From: an uncultured Selenomonadaceae bacterium
GTDB lineage: Bacteria > Bacillota > Negativicutes > Selenomonadales > Selenomonadaceae
Assembly (NCBI GenBank): GCA_905236665.1
Contig: CAJONF010000064.1
Span: 1 to 8,130 of the forward strand
Length of the DNA: 8,130 bases
Direction of reading: 5' to 3'
The position numbers and the translations under genes are program-made. Shown here piece after piece: positions 1-5,954 of this stretch. Position 1 is the stretch's first letter. Every line of letters starts with the position of its first letter. The notes below the pieces were generated by a model. It was not told where the DNA came from. It worked only from the letters and a program-made list of their open reading frames with translations, and ran no database searches.

Positions 1-400
1 AAGTTGTGATACCGTTTGCCACGCCCAGATAAACGAACAATTCGCCGGGGTTGATGTGCGGGAACATTCCGTTGAGCGTGTGACAGCTACCGGAAGCACT
101 TGCATAATAGCTGGGCTTGTAAAATTCCGGTAAAAATTTGCCGAGAGAAAGCGTCATCGGGTTGCAGAAAAAGAACGTTCCGATAACTGGCAGGACGATA
201 TAGCGTGAAAGGGGATTGCCCGCGCAGACGCCCGCGAATTTTTCGATTCGATCGTTACCAATCATTTTAACTATTGCATTCATGGCAACCAGCAGGACAA
301 TCAGCGTCGGAATAATTCCGCTGACCCAGCCCGCTAAAGTTTCACCGCCGCGATTGAACAGCCCGATAAAGGCTTGGGCGAAAGATACCATTGTGTCCAT
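1..400 (-). CDS. gutA: PTS glucitol/sorbitol-specific IIC subunit, N-terminal part (cut by left window edge)
   Basis: This is the membrane subunit that carries sorbitol across the cytoplasmic membrane while the PTS phosphorylates it to sorbitol 6-phosphate. Only the first 133 residues lie in the window; E. coli SrlA (recalled, not searched) has about 187. The match to SrlA is close along the whole stretch: FIGLFNRGGE (11-20), a hydrophobic segment around 29-46, RIEKFAGVCAGNPLSRY (51-67), a second hydrophobic stretch with CNPMTLSLG (79-87), then YKPSYYASAS (94-103) and FPHINPGELFVYLG (113-126). The ATG at 398-400 is chosen because a strong AGGAGGG site sits 6 nt upstream and the N-terminus aligns with SrlA. 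The gene follows gutM after a 76-nt gap holding a hairpin. The remaining PTS subunits and a sorbitol-6-phosphate dehydrogenase are expected to the left but are not visible. The family call is firm; real transport of sorbitol is inferred from homology. Confidence 0.95.
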   Translation of the reverse strand, partial: MDTMVSFAQAFIGLFNRGGETLAGWVSGIIPTLIVLLVAMNAIVKMIGNDRIEKFAGVCAGNPLSRYIVLPVIGTFFFCNPMTLSLGKFLPEFYKPSYYASASGSCHTLNGMFPHINPGELFVYLGVANGITT

Positions 401-406
401 AAAATT

Positions 407-413
407 CCCTCCT
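407..413 (-). promoter_or_regulatory. Ribosome binding site of gutA
   Basis: Read on the minus strand the bases are AGGAGGG, a near-perfect Shine-Dalgarno, 6 nt before the ATG at 398-400. It fixes the start of the IIC gene. Confidence 0.85.
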
Positions 414-437
414 AAAAAACTTTTCAATCTATGGATT

Positions 438-471
438 AAGGTTGAAGACTGCGCGCTTAGCCTTCAACCGT
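438..471 (-). promoter_or_regulatory. RNA hairpin in the gutM-gutA gap
   Basis: On the minus strand GGTTGAAG (469-462) is mirrored exactly by CTTCAACC (447-440). In RNA the stem grows to 10 pairs with one G-U pair, around a loop of about 10 nt. It begins 8 nt after the gutM stop and ends about 27 nt before the gutA ribosome binding site. The bases after the stem are mixed and have no U-run, so it does not look like a classical terminator. An RNA-processing or mRNA-stability element between a low-expressed regulator part and a highly expressed transporter is the favoured reading, but that role is inference. Confidence 0.55.
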
Positions 472-476
472 TAATC

Positions 477-881
477 TCAACCTGCCGCGAGACTTTCTTC
501 CGTCTTCATTAACTTGTAGCTTTTGTATTCCTGTTGAGCGGAGATAACCGCCGCTGTTTGTTGCTTAGAAAGTTTCATGCTCTGGCAGAGATTTTCGCTG
601 AGTTCAAAAAGCGTTAAGCCGTTAAAATGTTCAAACGGGCTAAACCCTGCAAAGACCGTGCGTCCTTCCATGATCTCGCCGCGCAGGATTCGGCATTCGT
701 CGTCAATGATAAACAAGATTAAAACTCCCGCCGCGAAATATCCGCGAGCACGACCAATCGCCACGCGACCTTCTTGCCGCAATTCCTTTATGTGGTTGTT
801 GAACTTTTTAAATTGACGAAAGCCCAAAACCGTCTGCGCTATCCAAACGAAGACAGCCAACGCTACAAAATATCCCAACAT
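477..881 (-). CDS. gutM: GutM family glucitol operon activator
   Basis: GutM proteins are small accessory activators found in sorbitol PTS operons; in E. coli GutM works with the repressor GutR/SrlR. The 134-residue protein starts with a hydrophobic, probably membrane-inserted helix (about 2-20, with VWIAQTVLGFRQF), then a basic stretch and the family core GRVAIGRARG (38-47), then a second hydrophobic run (about 49-59) and EGRTVFAGF (72-80). These parallel E. coli SrlM from memory (VIAWCAQLALGGWQ, QGRVGVGRSSG, KGLTVFA). Start choice: a GTG at 888-890 directly after the regulator's stop is possible, but the ATG at 879-881 has AGGTGA 5 nt upstream and gives an N-terminus of the same length as SrlM. 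The C-terminus, about 15 residues longer than SrlM, is polar and charged. The gene lies 9 nt after the SorC-type regulator and upstream of the IIC gene, so the three are almost certainly one operon. How a protein with a membrane-like N-terminus activates transcription cannot be told from the sequence. Confidence 0.9.
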   Translation of the reverse strand: MLGYFVALAVFVWIAQTVLGFRQFKKFNNHIKELRQEGRVAIGRARGYFAAGVLILFIIDDECRILRGEIMEGRTVFAGFSPFEHFNGLTLFELSENLCQSMKLSKQQTAAVISAQQEYKSYKLMKTEESLAAG

Positions 882-886
882 ATCAA

Positions 887-892
887 TCACCT
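887..892 (-). promoter_or_regulatory. Ribosome binding site of gutM, overlapping the regulator stop codon
   Basis: On the minus strand AGGTGA lies 5 nt before the ATG at 879-881 and shares bases with the TAG stop of the upstream gene. It favours the ATG over the GTG at 888-890 and suggests translational coupling. Confidence 0.65.
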
Positions 893-1829
893 ACTCATTA
901 AGCATGATTCTAGCGGTTTGTTCATCGGTGATAAGGACGTTAATTGCTTGACCTTTGCACGCGCCCATAATCGCCGGAACTTTTTCGCGGGACGCCGCCA
1001 TTCCGATTGAGTAATTCAAATTGCGGAGCGTATCGAGGTCGACGCCGATAATTCTATCAGAAAAATCTGTGCAAACTTCGCGCCCGTTTTTGTCGAAGAA
1101 GACCGAGCAAATTTCACCAACGGTTCCGGTTCTTGAAAGTGATTCGATAGCTTGCCGCCCGAATTCGCCCATCCAAACGAGATTCGACGATTTAACGGGG
1201 GCACCGATTCCAACTAACCCGATATCTAATTTTTTCCAAAAGGAGGAAATTTTTTCGTAGTTAGCGTCTTGAACAATAGCATTTCTGATTTCAGCCGTGC
1301 GCGTGATGACAGGAGCGTAAATATAATGGCAACGTCCGCCGAAAGCCCGCGCTAGTTCGTAGCAAAGCGTGTTGACGTGCAGTTCACTGTCGATATTTTC
1401 GGGACCGCCGTCGAGCGGAACAAAATCCGAATCAATCTGCGGAACTTTTGAGTTTTGCGCGTGGCGGGTGAGTTCGCGAATAGATGTGCCCCAAGCCAGC
1501 CCGATAATCTGTTTATTATCAACAATGCGGCGCAGAAGTTGAAGTCCTGCGCGACCCATAGCCTGTTTGACGGCGAGGAGGTCATAGCTACGCGGGACGA
1601 TAAAGCATTCTTTAAGCCCAAAACGTTTTTCCATTGCCGATTCAATGTCTTCAAAATTTTCGTTAGCAACGGTTATGGTAACAATACCCTGGTCGAGAGC
1701 GCGTTTTAAATGTTTGCTGATAGTTGTGCGTTCGACGCCAAGTCTTTTTGCTATTTCGGTTTGTTTCATGTGTTCAAGATAATACATTGTGGAGACTTTG
1801 ATTAAGATTCTGCGTTCAACTGGTGTCAT
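891..1829 (-). CDS. SorC-family sugar-responsive transcriptional regulator of the gut operon
   Basis: A 312-residue cytoplasmic DNA-binding regulator of the SorC family, of typical length (about 310-320). The N-terminus carries a helix-turn-helix at about 22-43 (KQTEIAKRLGVERTTISKH). The rest is the SorC effector domain, which resembles phosphosugar isomerases and binds phosphorylated sugars. Its visible family marks are GLAWGTSIREL (110-120), DGGPEN (140-145), GIGAP (207-211), VGEICSVFFDKNGREV (237-252), VDLDTLR (263-269) and a closing INVLITDEQTA (296-306). An in-frame ATG at 1920-1922 would add 31 residues, but that stretch runs through the promoter. The ATG at 1827-1829 has AGAGGAGG upstream and begins at MTPVERR, as family members do. 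It is the first gene of the leftward operon, so it probably controls its own transcript with gutM and gutA. The likely effector is sorbitol 6-phosphate or a related sugar phosphate, inferred from context. Whether it represses or activates is not visible. E. coli uses a DeoR-family GutR for this role, so the pairing of SorC with GutM is a different arrangement. Confidence 0.93.
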   Translation of the reverse strand: MTPVERRILIKVSTMYYLEHMKQTEIAKRLGVERTTISKHLKRALDQGIVTITVANENFEDIESAMEKRFGLKECFIVPRSYDLLAVKQAMGRAGLQLLRRIVDNKQIIGLAWGTSIRELTRHAQNSKVPQIDSDFVPLDGGPENIDSELHVNTLCYELARAFGGRCHYIYAPVITRTAEIRNAIVQDANYEKISSFWKKLDIGLVGIGAPVKSSNLVWMGEFGRQAIESLSRTGTVGEICSVFFDKNGREVCTDFSDRIIGVDLDTLRNLNYSIGMAASREKVPAIMGACKGQAINVLITDEQTARIMLNE

Positions 1830-1838
1830 TTGATTAAT

Positions 1839-1846
1839 CCTCCTCT
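1839..1846 (-). promoter_or_regulatory. Ribosome binding site of the SorC-type regulator
   Basis: AGAGGAGG on the minus strand, 9 nt before the ATG at 1827-1829. It decides the start against the longer in-frame ATG at 1920-1922, which has no comparable site. Confidence 0.8.
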
Positions 1847-1875
1847 CAAAAGTGTTTCCGTCGTTTGTTGTGTCG

Positions 1876-1904
1876 ATTGTAAAAGAAATTTTGTGGCACG
1901 GCAA
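1876..1904 (-). promoter_or_regulatory. Sigma-A-type promoter of the gut operon
   Basis: On the minus strand a -35 box TTGCCG (1904-1899) and a -10 box TACAAT (1881-1876) are separated by exactly 17 nt. Transcription should begin near 1869, giving a leader of about 40 nt before the regulator's start. It lies inside what the longer regulator ORF would translate, which further supports the shorter start. Confidence 0.7.
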
Positions 1905-1925
1905 GGAAAATGAGCACTTCAAGCC

Positions 1926-1992
1926 CGATTTTGGCTCAAAAAAATAAAAATCGCTGTTTGATTGTCACATTTGAGAAACTAACGGCGATTTT
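1926..1992. repeat. Three CGATTTT copies in alternating orientation between divergent promoters
   Basis: CGATTTT occurs forward at 1926-1932, reversed (AAAATCG) at 1947-1953 and forward again at 1986-1992. The second and third copies extend to a perfect 8-bp inverted repeat, AAAATCGC (1947-1954) and GCGATTTT (1985-1992), with 30 nt between them. The group lies just upstream of the gut -35 box and just upstream of the candidate rightward -10 box. TGTCACA is also repeated directly at 1963-1969 and 2012-2018. Operator sites for the SorC-type regulator are plausible, because these regulators often bind spread-out, distant sites. In an AT-rich control region, chance repeats of 7-8 bp remain possible. 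Confidence 0.4.
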
Positions 1993-1998
1993 GCGTTT

Positions 1999-2007
1999 TG
2001 GTAGAAT
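1999..2007 (+). promoter_or_regulatory. Candidate extended -10 promoter for the ROK-met genes
   Basis: TGGTAGAAT matches the extended -10 pattern (TG, one base, then TAGAAT with five of six consensus bases). No good -35 box is seen at the usual distance, which extended -10 promoters can do without. Transcription would begin near 2014, leaving a leader of about 80 nt. It is the best rightward candidate in the divergent region but remains a prediction. Confidence 0.4.
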
Positions 2008-2061
2008 TGTCTGTCACACACACAGCACAGCAGGATATTATATCGGCGGCGCAGAAAATAC

Positions 2062-2085
2062 CCCGCTAAAATTTAAAGTCGCGGG
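2062..2085 (+). promoter_or_regulatory. Small hairpin that could mask the ROK gene's ribosome binding site
   Basis: CCCGC (2062-2066) can pair with GCGGG (2081-2085). The right arm includes the first G bases of the Shine-Dalgarno GGGAGG (2083-2088) for the GTG start at 2096. The stem has only five pairs and a 14-nt loop, so it may merely dampen translation or be incidental. Confidence 0.3.
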
Positions 2086-2095
2086 AGGTTTTGTT

Positions 2096-2989
2096 GTGAG
2101 AAAAATTTTGACGATTGATGTTGGCGGCACATTTACAAAGTACGCTGTCATGACGGGGACAAGAACTTTTAAAATCACTGTGCAGGGCAAAGCACCGACA
2201 ATAAAAAAAAATCACGAAGAATTTATGAAAAGCCTTGCCGATATTTTTAACGCTCATGATGACGTGGAGGGCATTGGCGTTTCAATGACAGGGCTTATCG
2301 ATACGGACAAGGGCATTTGCATTTCCAGCAATGCACTAAATTTCAGCAACGGTCATAAAATTACCGAGGAACTTCAAGCAATGTGCGGCGTGCCCGTCAC
2401 GTTGGAAAACGACGCCAACTGCGCGGCTCTGGCTGAAATTAAATCCGGCTGTTTAACCGACGTGAAGGACGCATTTGTTTTGGTCTTTGGAACGGCGGTG
2501 GGCGGCGCGGTCGTTCGCAATCGGGAAATTTATCGCGGTGCTCATCATTGCGCGGGCGAAGTTTCTTTTACATTAAAGAGTATTGACGCTGAGGCTTCCG
2601 AAGAAAATTTTTATGCCAGCGAAATTAGCGCGCTTGCCTTTAAAGAAAATTGCGCTAAAGTTTTGGGTATGCCGCCCGAAGAAATTACCGGCGAAATGAT
2701 TTTTGATATGATTGATAAAAAAGATTCTGCAATGATTGACGCTCTCCAAAAATTTGCGCATATTGTGGCGGTGAAAATTTTTAATCTGCAGGTGCTTTTC
2801 GATCCTGAACGATTCGCGCTTGGCGGCGGTATCAGCGAGCAACAAAGTTTTATCGATGCCGTGCAGGACAAGTTAAATGAGCTGTGCAAAAATGCTCCGG
2901 ATTATCTGCCGCGCCCTGAAGTTATTGCCTGTAAATATCACAACGACGCAAATTTATTCGGAGCTTTGTATAGATATTTAAAGAAGTAA
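2096..2989 (+). CDS. ROK family sugar kinase without the zinc-binding motif
   Basis: A 297-residue cytoplasmic protein of the ROK family (repressors, ORFs, kinases), which uses ATP to phosphorylate hexoses or glycosides. Visible motifs: the phosphate-binding loop DVGGTFTKYAV (8-18), the catalytic region ENDANCAALAE (104-114) with D106 as the likely base, the second phosphate loop FGTAVGGAVV (131-140), and the adenosine-side GGG in LGGGISE (242-248). There is no helix-turn-helix, so it is an enzyme and not a NagC/Xyl repressor. Two usual ROK features are missing. The ExGH sugar-binding motif reads EVSF (155-158), and no CxCGxxGC zinc site follows. Zinc-less ROK kinases such as the beta-glucoside kinase BglK are known, so this points to an atypical substrate and not to decay. 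The start is the GTG at 2096, with GGGAGG 7 nt upstream; the frame stays open back to 1910, but that part overlaps the divergent promoter. metN follows after 13 nt, so they are probably co-transcribed. The substrate is unknown. Confidence 0.88.
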   Translation: MRKILTIDVGGTFTKYAVMTGTRTFKITVQGKAPTIKKNHEEFMKSLADIFNAHDDVEGIGVSMTGLIDTDKGICISSNALNFSNGHKITEELQAMCGVPVTLENDANCAALAEIKSGCLTDVKDAFVLVFGTAVGGAVVRNREIYRGAHHCAGEVSFTLKSIDAEASEENFYASEISALAFKENCAKVLGMPPEEITGEMIFDMIDKKDSAMIDALQKFAHIVAVKIFNLQVLFDPERFALGGGISEQQSFIDAVQDKLNELCKNAPDYLPRPEVIACKYHNDANLFGALYRYLKK

Positions 2990-2994
2990 AGGAG
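2988..2994 (+). promoter_or_regulatory. Ribosome binding site fixing a TTG start for metN
   Basis: AAAGGAG overlaps the end of the ROK gene's stop codon and lies 8 nt before the TTG at 3003. No in-frame ATG is available near the conserved N-terminus, so TTG is the only sensible start. Confidence 0.75.
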
Positions 2995-3002
2995 TATCAC
3001 CC

Positions 3003-4064
3003 TTGATAAAATTAATCGGCATAGAAAAAGTTTACGATAGCCCTTCCGGAAAAGTTCACGCGCTTAAAGGTATCGAATTAGAAATTGCACGCGGTGAAAT
3101 TTACGGAATAATTGGATTGAGCGGCGCGGGAAAGTCTACGCTCGTTCGGTGTATAAATATGTTGGAGCGACCGACGGCGGGTAAAGTCATCGTTGACGGG
3201 CAAGACATGACAACTTTAACAGAAAGCGAATTGCGGCAAGCTCGTAAGTCAATCGGAATGATTTTCCAACACTTCAACCTTTTAAGCTCGGCGACGGTTT
3301 ACGATAACATTGCCTTCCCACTAAAACTTTCTGGCACCGGCGCGGCTGATATTGAAAAAAAAGTTCGCCCGCTACTTGAACTCGTTGGACTTAGCGACAA
3401 AGCTAATCAATATCCTTCGCAACTTTCTGGTGGACAAAAACAGCGTGTCGGAATTGCGCGGGCACTGGCGAACGATCCAAAAATTTTGCTGTGCGACGAA
3501 GCGACTTCCGCCCTTGACCCGCAAACAACAAAATCTATCCTCGCGCTGATTAAAGACATCAACAAAAAACTTTCGCTGACTGTCGTCGTCATTACTCACG
3601 AAATGCAGGTTATCAAAGACATTTGCGACAAAGTGGCGGTGATAAGCAACGGCGTTATTGCTGAGCGCGGCTCCGTGTTGGACGTTTTCACCAATCCTAA
3701 ACACGATATAACCAAGGAATTTATCAGCGTGTTGTTGTCGAACGATTTGCCCGCCGCATTCCGTGGCAATGAAATTTCTCAAGACAGGACGCCGGATTCT
3801 TATTTGCTATTGCGGCTGATTTTTTTAGGAGACAGAGCTGATGATCCTGTTCTTGCAAAAATGATTCGGGCTTGTAAGGGTGTGGAATGTACAATGCTTT
3901 TCGGCAACCTAGATGAAATTCACGGCGTGCCATTTGGGCGATTTATTGTCGGTTTAAGTGGCGAGGACGCGGCGATTAATAATGCGCTAAATTTTCTCGG
4001 TGGCGAAGAGGTGCGAGTGGAGGTGATTGGCTATGTTCGCAGAAGTTCTACCGCTACTGAGTAA
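3003..4064 (+). CDS. metN: Methionine ABC importer ATP-binding protein MetN
   Basis: This is the ATPase that drives methionine uptake through the MetI permease on the inner face of the membrane. The protein has 353 residues, the normal length for MetN. Motifs in order: Walker A GLSGAGKST (38-46), Q-loop Q89 in MIFQHFNLL, ABC signature LSGGQ (141-145), Walker B ILLCDEA (161-167) with catalytic E166, D-loop SALD (169-172) and switch H199. The C-terminal part (about 265-345) is a NIL domain, which in MetN binds methionine and shuts transport when the cell is replete. A NIL domain also makes MetN the best call over other amino acid importers. It starts at TTG, 13 nt after the ROK gene, and its last 32 nt overlap metI. 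No metQ lies in the cluster. Regulation: the NIL domain implies feedback at protein level; no riboswitch is seen upstream. Confidence 0.95.
   Translation: MIKLIGIEKVYDSPSGKVHALKGIELEIARGEIYGIIGLSGAGKSTLVRCINMLERPTAGKVIVDGQDMTTLTESELRQARKSIGMIFQHFNLLSSATVYDNIAFPLKLSGTGAADIEKKVRPLLELVGLSDKANQYPSQLSGGQKQRVGIARALANDPKILLCDEATSALDPQTTKSILALIKDINKKLSLTVVVITHEMQVIKDICDKVAVISNGVIAERGSVLDVFTNPKHDITKEFISVLLSNDLPAAFRGNEISQDRTPDSYLLLRLIFLGDRADDPVLAKMIRACKGVECTMLFGNLDEIHGVPFGRFIVGLSGEDAAINNALNFLGGEEVRVEVIGYVRRSSTATE
4019..4026 (+). promoter_or_regulatory. Ribosome binding site of metI inside metN
   Basis: GGAGGTGA lies within the metN coding region, 6 nt before the ATG at 4033. It favours that ATG over the in-frame TTG at 4027, which would directly abut the site. 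Confidence 0.8.
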
Positions 4065-4686
4065 AGCTCTGGGCGAAACAGTTTATATGGTCGTCGTGAG
4101 CATGGTTATCGCGTCGGCAATCGGTGTGCCGCTGGGAGTTTTACTTCACACCACGGCAAAGGGACAAATCCTGGAAAATATTTTTATCAATCAAACAGTC
4201 GGCTCGTTTGTCAATGCAATTCGTTCAATCCCGTTTATAATTTTAATGGTGGCGATTATTCCGTTGACAAGATTTTTGGTCGGCAGTGCAATCGGTACCA
4301 CGGCGGCAATAGTCCCGCTAGTTATCGCGTCGATACCGTTTATCGGGCGGCAGGTTGAAACATCATTAAAAGAAGTTCCCGCGGGTTTAGTGGAGGCGGC
4401 TCAATCCATGGGAGCGACGCCATTTCAAATAATCAGCAGAGTTCTTTTGCCCGAAGCAATGCCTGGTATCGTGTCACAGCTTACAACGGTAATAATTGCG
4501 CTGGTCGGTGAATCGGCAATGGCTGGCGCGATTGGCGGCGGCGGCTTAGGTGATTTAGCAATACGTTATGGCTATCAACGTTTCCGCCCCGAAGTTATGT
4601 TGGCAACCGTCGTCGTGCTTATTGTTTTGGTTCAGCTGGTGCAATTTATCGGCAACACGATAGCTAAGAGATTGGATAAACGCTGA
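4033..4686 (+). CDS. metI: Methionine ABC importer permease MetI
   Basis: The membrane channel subunit of the methionine importer. It has 217 residues, the same length as E. coli MetI from memory. About five hydrophobic segments are visible, roughly at 13-38, 55-78, 86-104, 148-168 and 187-210. The cytoplasmic coupling loop carries the EAA motif, EAAQSMGATPFQIISRVLLP (121-140), which docks on MetN. Other family marks are NAIRSIPFIILM (61-72) and GAIGGGGLGDLAIRYGYQRF (165-184). The ATG at 4033 is preferred because GGAGGTGA ends 6 nt upstream. The gene overlaps metN by 32 nt in another frame, which suggests coupled translation and balanced subunits. The binding protein MetQ usually follows but is replaced here by metK after an 80-nt gap, so MetQ must be encoded elsewhere if the importer works. 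Confidence 0.95.
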   Translation: MFAEVLPLLSKALGETVYMVVVSMVIASAIGVPLGVLLHTTAKGQILENIFINQTVGSFVNAIRSIPFIILMVAIIPLTRFLVGSAIGTTAAIVPLVIASIPFIGRQVETSLKEVPAGLVEAAQSMGATPFQIISRVLLPEAMPGIVSQLTTVIIALVGESAMAGAIGGGGLGDLAIRYGYQRFRPEVMLATVVVLIVLVQLVQFIGNTIAKRLDKR

Positions 4687-4766
4687 TAAAATTTGAAGGA
4701 TAATGTTTTTTTTCGGCGAAAATTCCCCAGATAAAAATTTTCATCAAAAGAAAGCGAGGTATAAGA
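4687..4766 (+). other. 80-nt gap between metI and metK, no clear terminator or riboswitch
   Basis: The gap holds a run of eight T (4706-4713) with no stem before it, and a weak AT-only inverted repeat, GAAAATT (4718-4724) with AATTTTC (4736-4742). A modest GAGG (4756-4759) lies 7 nt before the metK ATG. It is too short for a SAM-I riboswitch with its terminator. Nothing here clearly separates metNI from metK transcription, and no convincing promoter pair was found. Confidence 0.5.
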
Positions 4767-5954
4767 ATGCGCAGAACTTTATTCACATCCGAATCCGTGA
4801 CAGAAGGTCACCCCGACAAAGTTGCGGACAGAATTTCCGACAGCATTTTAGATGAGATTATAGAACGGGATCCGCTCGGTCGTGTGGCTTGTGAAACGCT
4901 CGTCACAACCGGTCAAGTCCACGTTGTCGGCGAAATTTCTACAACCTGCTACGTCGACATTCCTAAAATTATTCGCGGCGCGATTCGTGATATTGGCTAC
5001 ACAAACTCGGCTTATGGTTTCGACGCAGATACGGTTGGAGTTCTCGTCTCACTTGACGAACAAAGCCCCGACATTGCGCAGGGCGTCAATCAGTCAATCG
5101 AATCCCGCGAAGGTGATATGGCGATTGAAGACGCTATAGGCGCGGGCGATCAGGGAATGATGTTTGGTTACGCCACGAATGAAACTCCGGAATTTATGCC
5201 GTTGCCAATTTCTTTAGCGCACAAATTAGCCCGCCGCTTGGCTGAAGTTCGTAAAGTCACACACGAAGTTAATTACCTGCGCCCCGACGGCAAAACGCAA
5301 GTCACCATTGCTTATGAAGGTCGCAAACCCGTAGCTGTTGATACGGTTGTTATTTCCACGCAACATAATCCCGACTTGACGCTTGAACAAATTAAACGCG
5401 ACATGATTGAATACGTCGTCAAACCTGTTGTTCCCGCTGAACTTTTGACGGCACAGACAAAATTTTTCGTCAATCCAACCGGCAAATTCGTTATCGGTGG
5501 TCCACAAGGTGACAGCGGCTTAACCGGCAGAAAAATTATCGTTGACACTTACGGCGGCTGGGCTAGACATGGTGGCGGAGCATTCAGCGGAAAAGATCCT
5601 ACAAAAGTTGACAGGAGCGCGGCTTATGCTGCCCGCTACGTCGCTAAAAATATCGTGGCGGCCGGCTTAGCTGATGAATGTGAGATTCAGCTTGCCTACG
5701 CAATCGGCGTTGCCTATCCTGTAAGCGTTCGCGTAGACAGCCACGGCACCGCTAAAGTTGATGAGGCGTTGATTGAAAAACTCGTCAAAGAAAATTTCGA
5801 CTTGCGCCCCGCCGGTATAATCAAAATGCTCGACTTGCGCCGCCCGATTTACAAGCAAACTTCGGCTTATGGTCATTTCGGCAGAACAGACGTTAACTTT
5901 ACGTGGGAACGCACCGATAAAGCCGAAATCTTAAAAACAATTTTAAATGCTTAA
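4767..5954 (+). CDS. metK: S-adenosylmethionine synthetase MetK
   Basis: MetK joins methionine and ATP to make S-adenosylmethionine, releasing phosphate and diphosphate; it is a cytoplasmic tetramer needing magnesium and potassium. The 395-residue protein is full length. The N-terminus FTSESVTEGHPDK (6-18) holds the ATP-binding histidine H15 and metal ligand D17. The first family signature GAGDQGMMFGYA is at 125-136 and the second, GGGAFSGKDPTKVDRSAAY, at 269-287 with the P-loop-like lysines. The C-terminal YGHFGR (368-373) is also typical. Start ATG at 4767 gives the standard N-terminus with a moderate GAGG site. The gene follows metI by 80 nt and precedes argG by 20 nt. Next to metNI it makes chemical sense: imported methionine goes directly into SAM. 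Nothing looks broken or foreign. Confidence 0.98.
   Translation: MRRTLFTSESVTEGHPDKVADRISDSILDEIIERDPLGRVACETLVTTGQVHVVGEISTTCYVDIPKIIRGAIRDIGYTNSAYGFDADTVGVLVSLDEQSPDIAQGVNQSIESREGDMAIEDAIGAGDQGMMFGYATNETPEFMPLPISLAHKLARRLAEVRKVTHEVNYLRPDGKTQVTIAYEGRKPVAVDTVVISTQHNPDLTLEQIKRDMIEYVVKPVVPAELLTAQTKFFVNPTGKFVIGGPQGDSGLTGRKIIVDTYGGWARHGGGAFSGKDPTKVDRSAAYAARYVAKNIVAAGLADECEIQLAYAIGVAYPVSVRVDSHGTAKVDEALIEKLVKENFDLRPAGIIKMLDLRRPIYKQTSAYGHFGRTDVNFTWERTDKAEILKTILNA

Noticed and set aside
1830..1922. Longer SorC-type regulator beginning at the ATG at 1920-1922
   Set aside because: It would contain the -35 and -10 boxes of its own promoter, and the internal ATG at 1827-1829 has a much better ribosome binding site and the family's usual start.
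2012..2031. CA-rich stretch as a possible simple repeat of note
   Set aside because: Too short and irregular to call a microsatellite; part of the leader only.
1910..2095. Longer ROK protein beginning at the ATG at 1910, adding 62 residues
   Set aside because: The extra part matches no ROK feature, covers both divergent promoters, and the GTG at 2096 has a proper GGGAGG site and gives the normal family N-terminus.
3372..3782. Minus-strand open frame of 136 residues inside metN
   Set aside because: It is a shadow of a clearly coding gene, resembles no family, and has no promoter or ribosome binding site of note.
4694..4735. Separate promoter for metK (GATAAA at 4730-4735 as a -10 box)
   Set aside because: The -10 match is weak and the only thing at -35 distance is a T-run, so I do not call it.
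4705..4745. Terminator between metI and metK
   Set aside because: The T-run has no stem before it, and the inverted repeat after it is AT-only and followed by no T-run.
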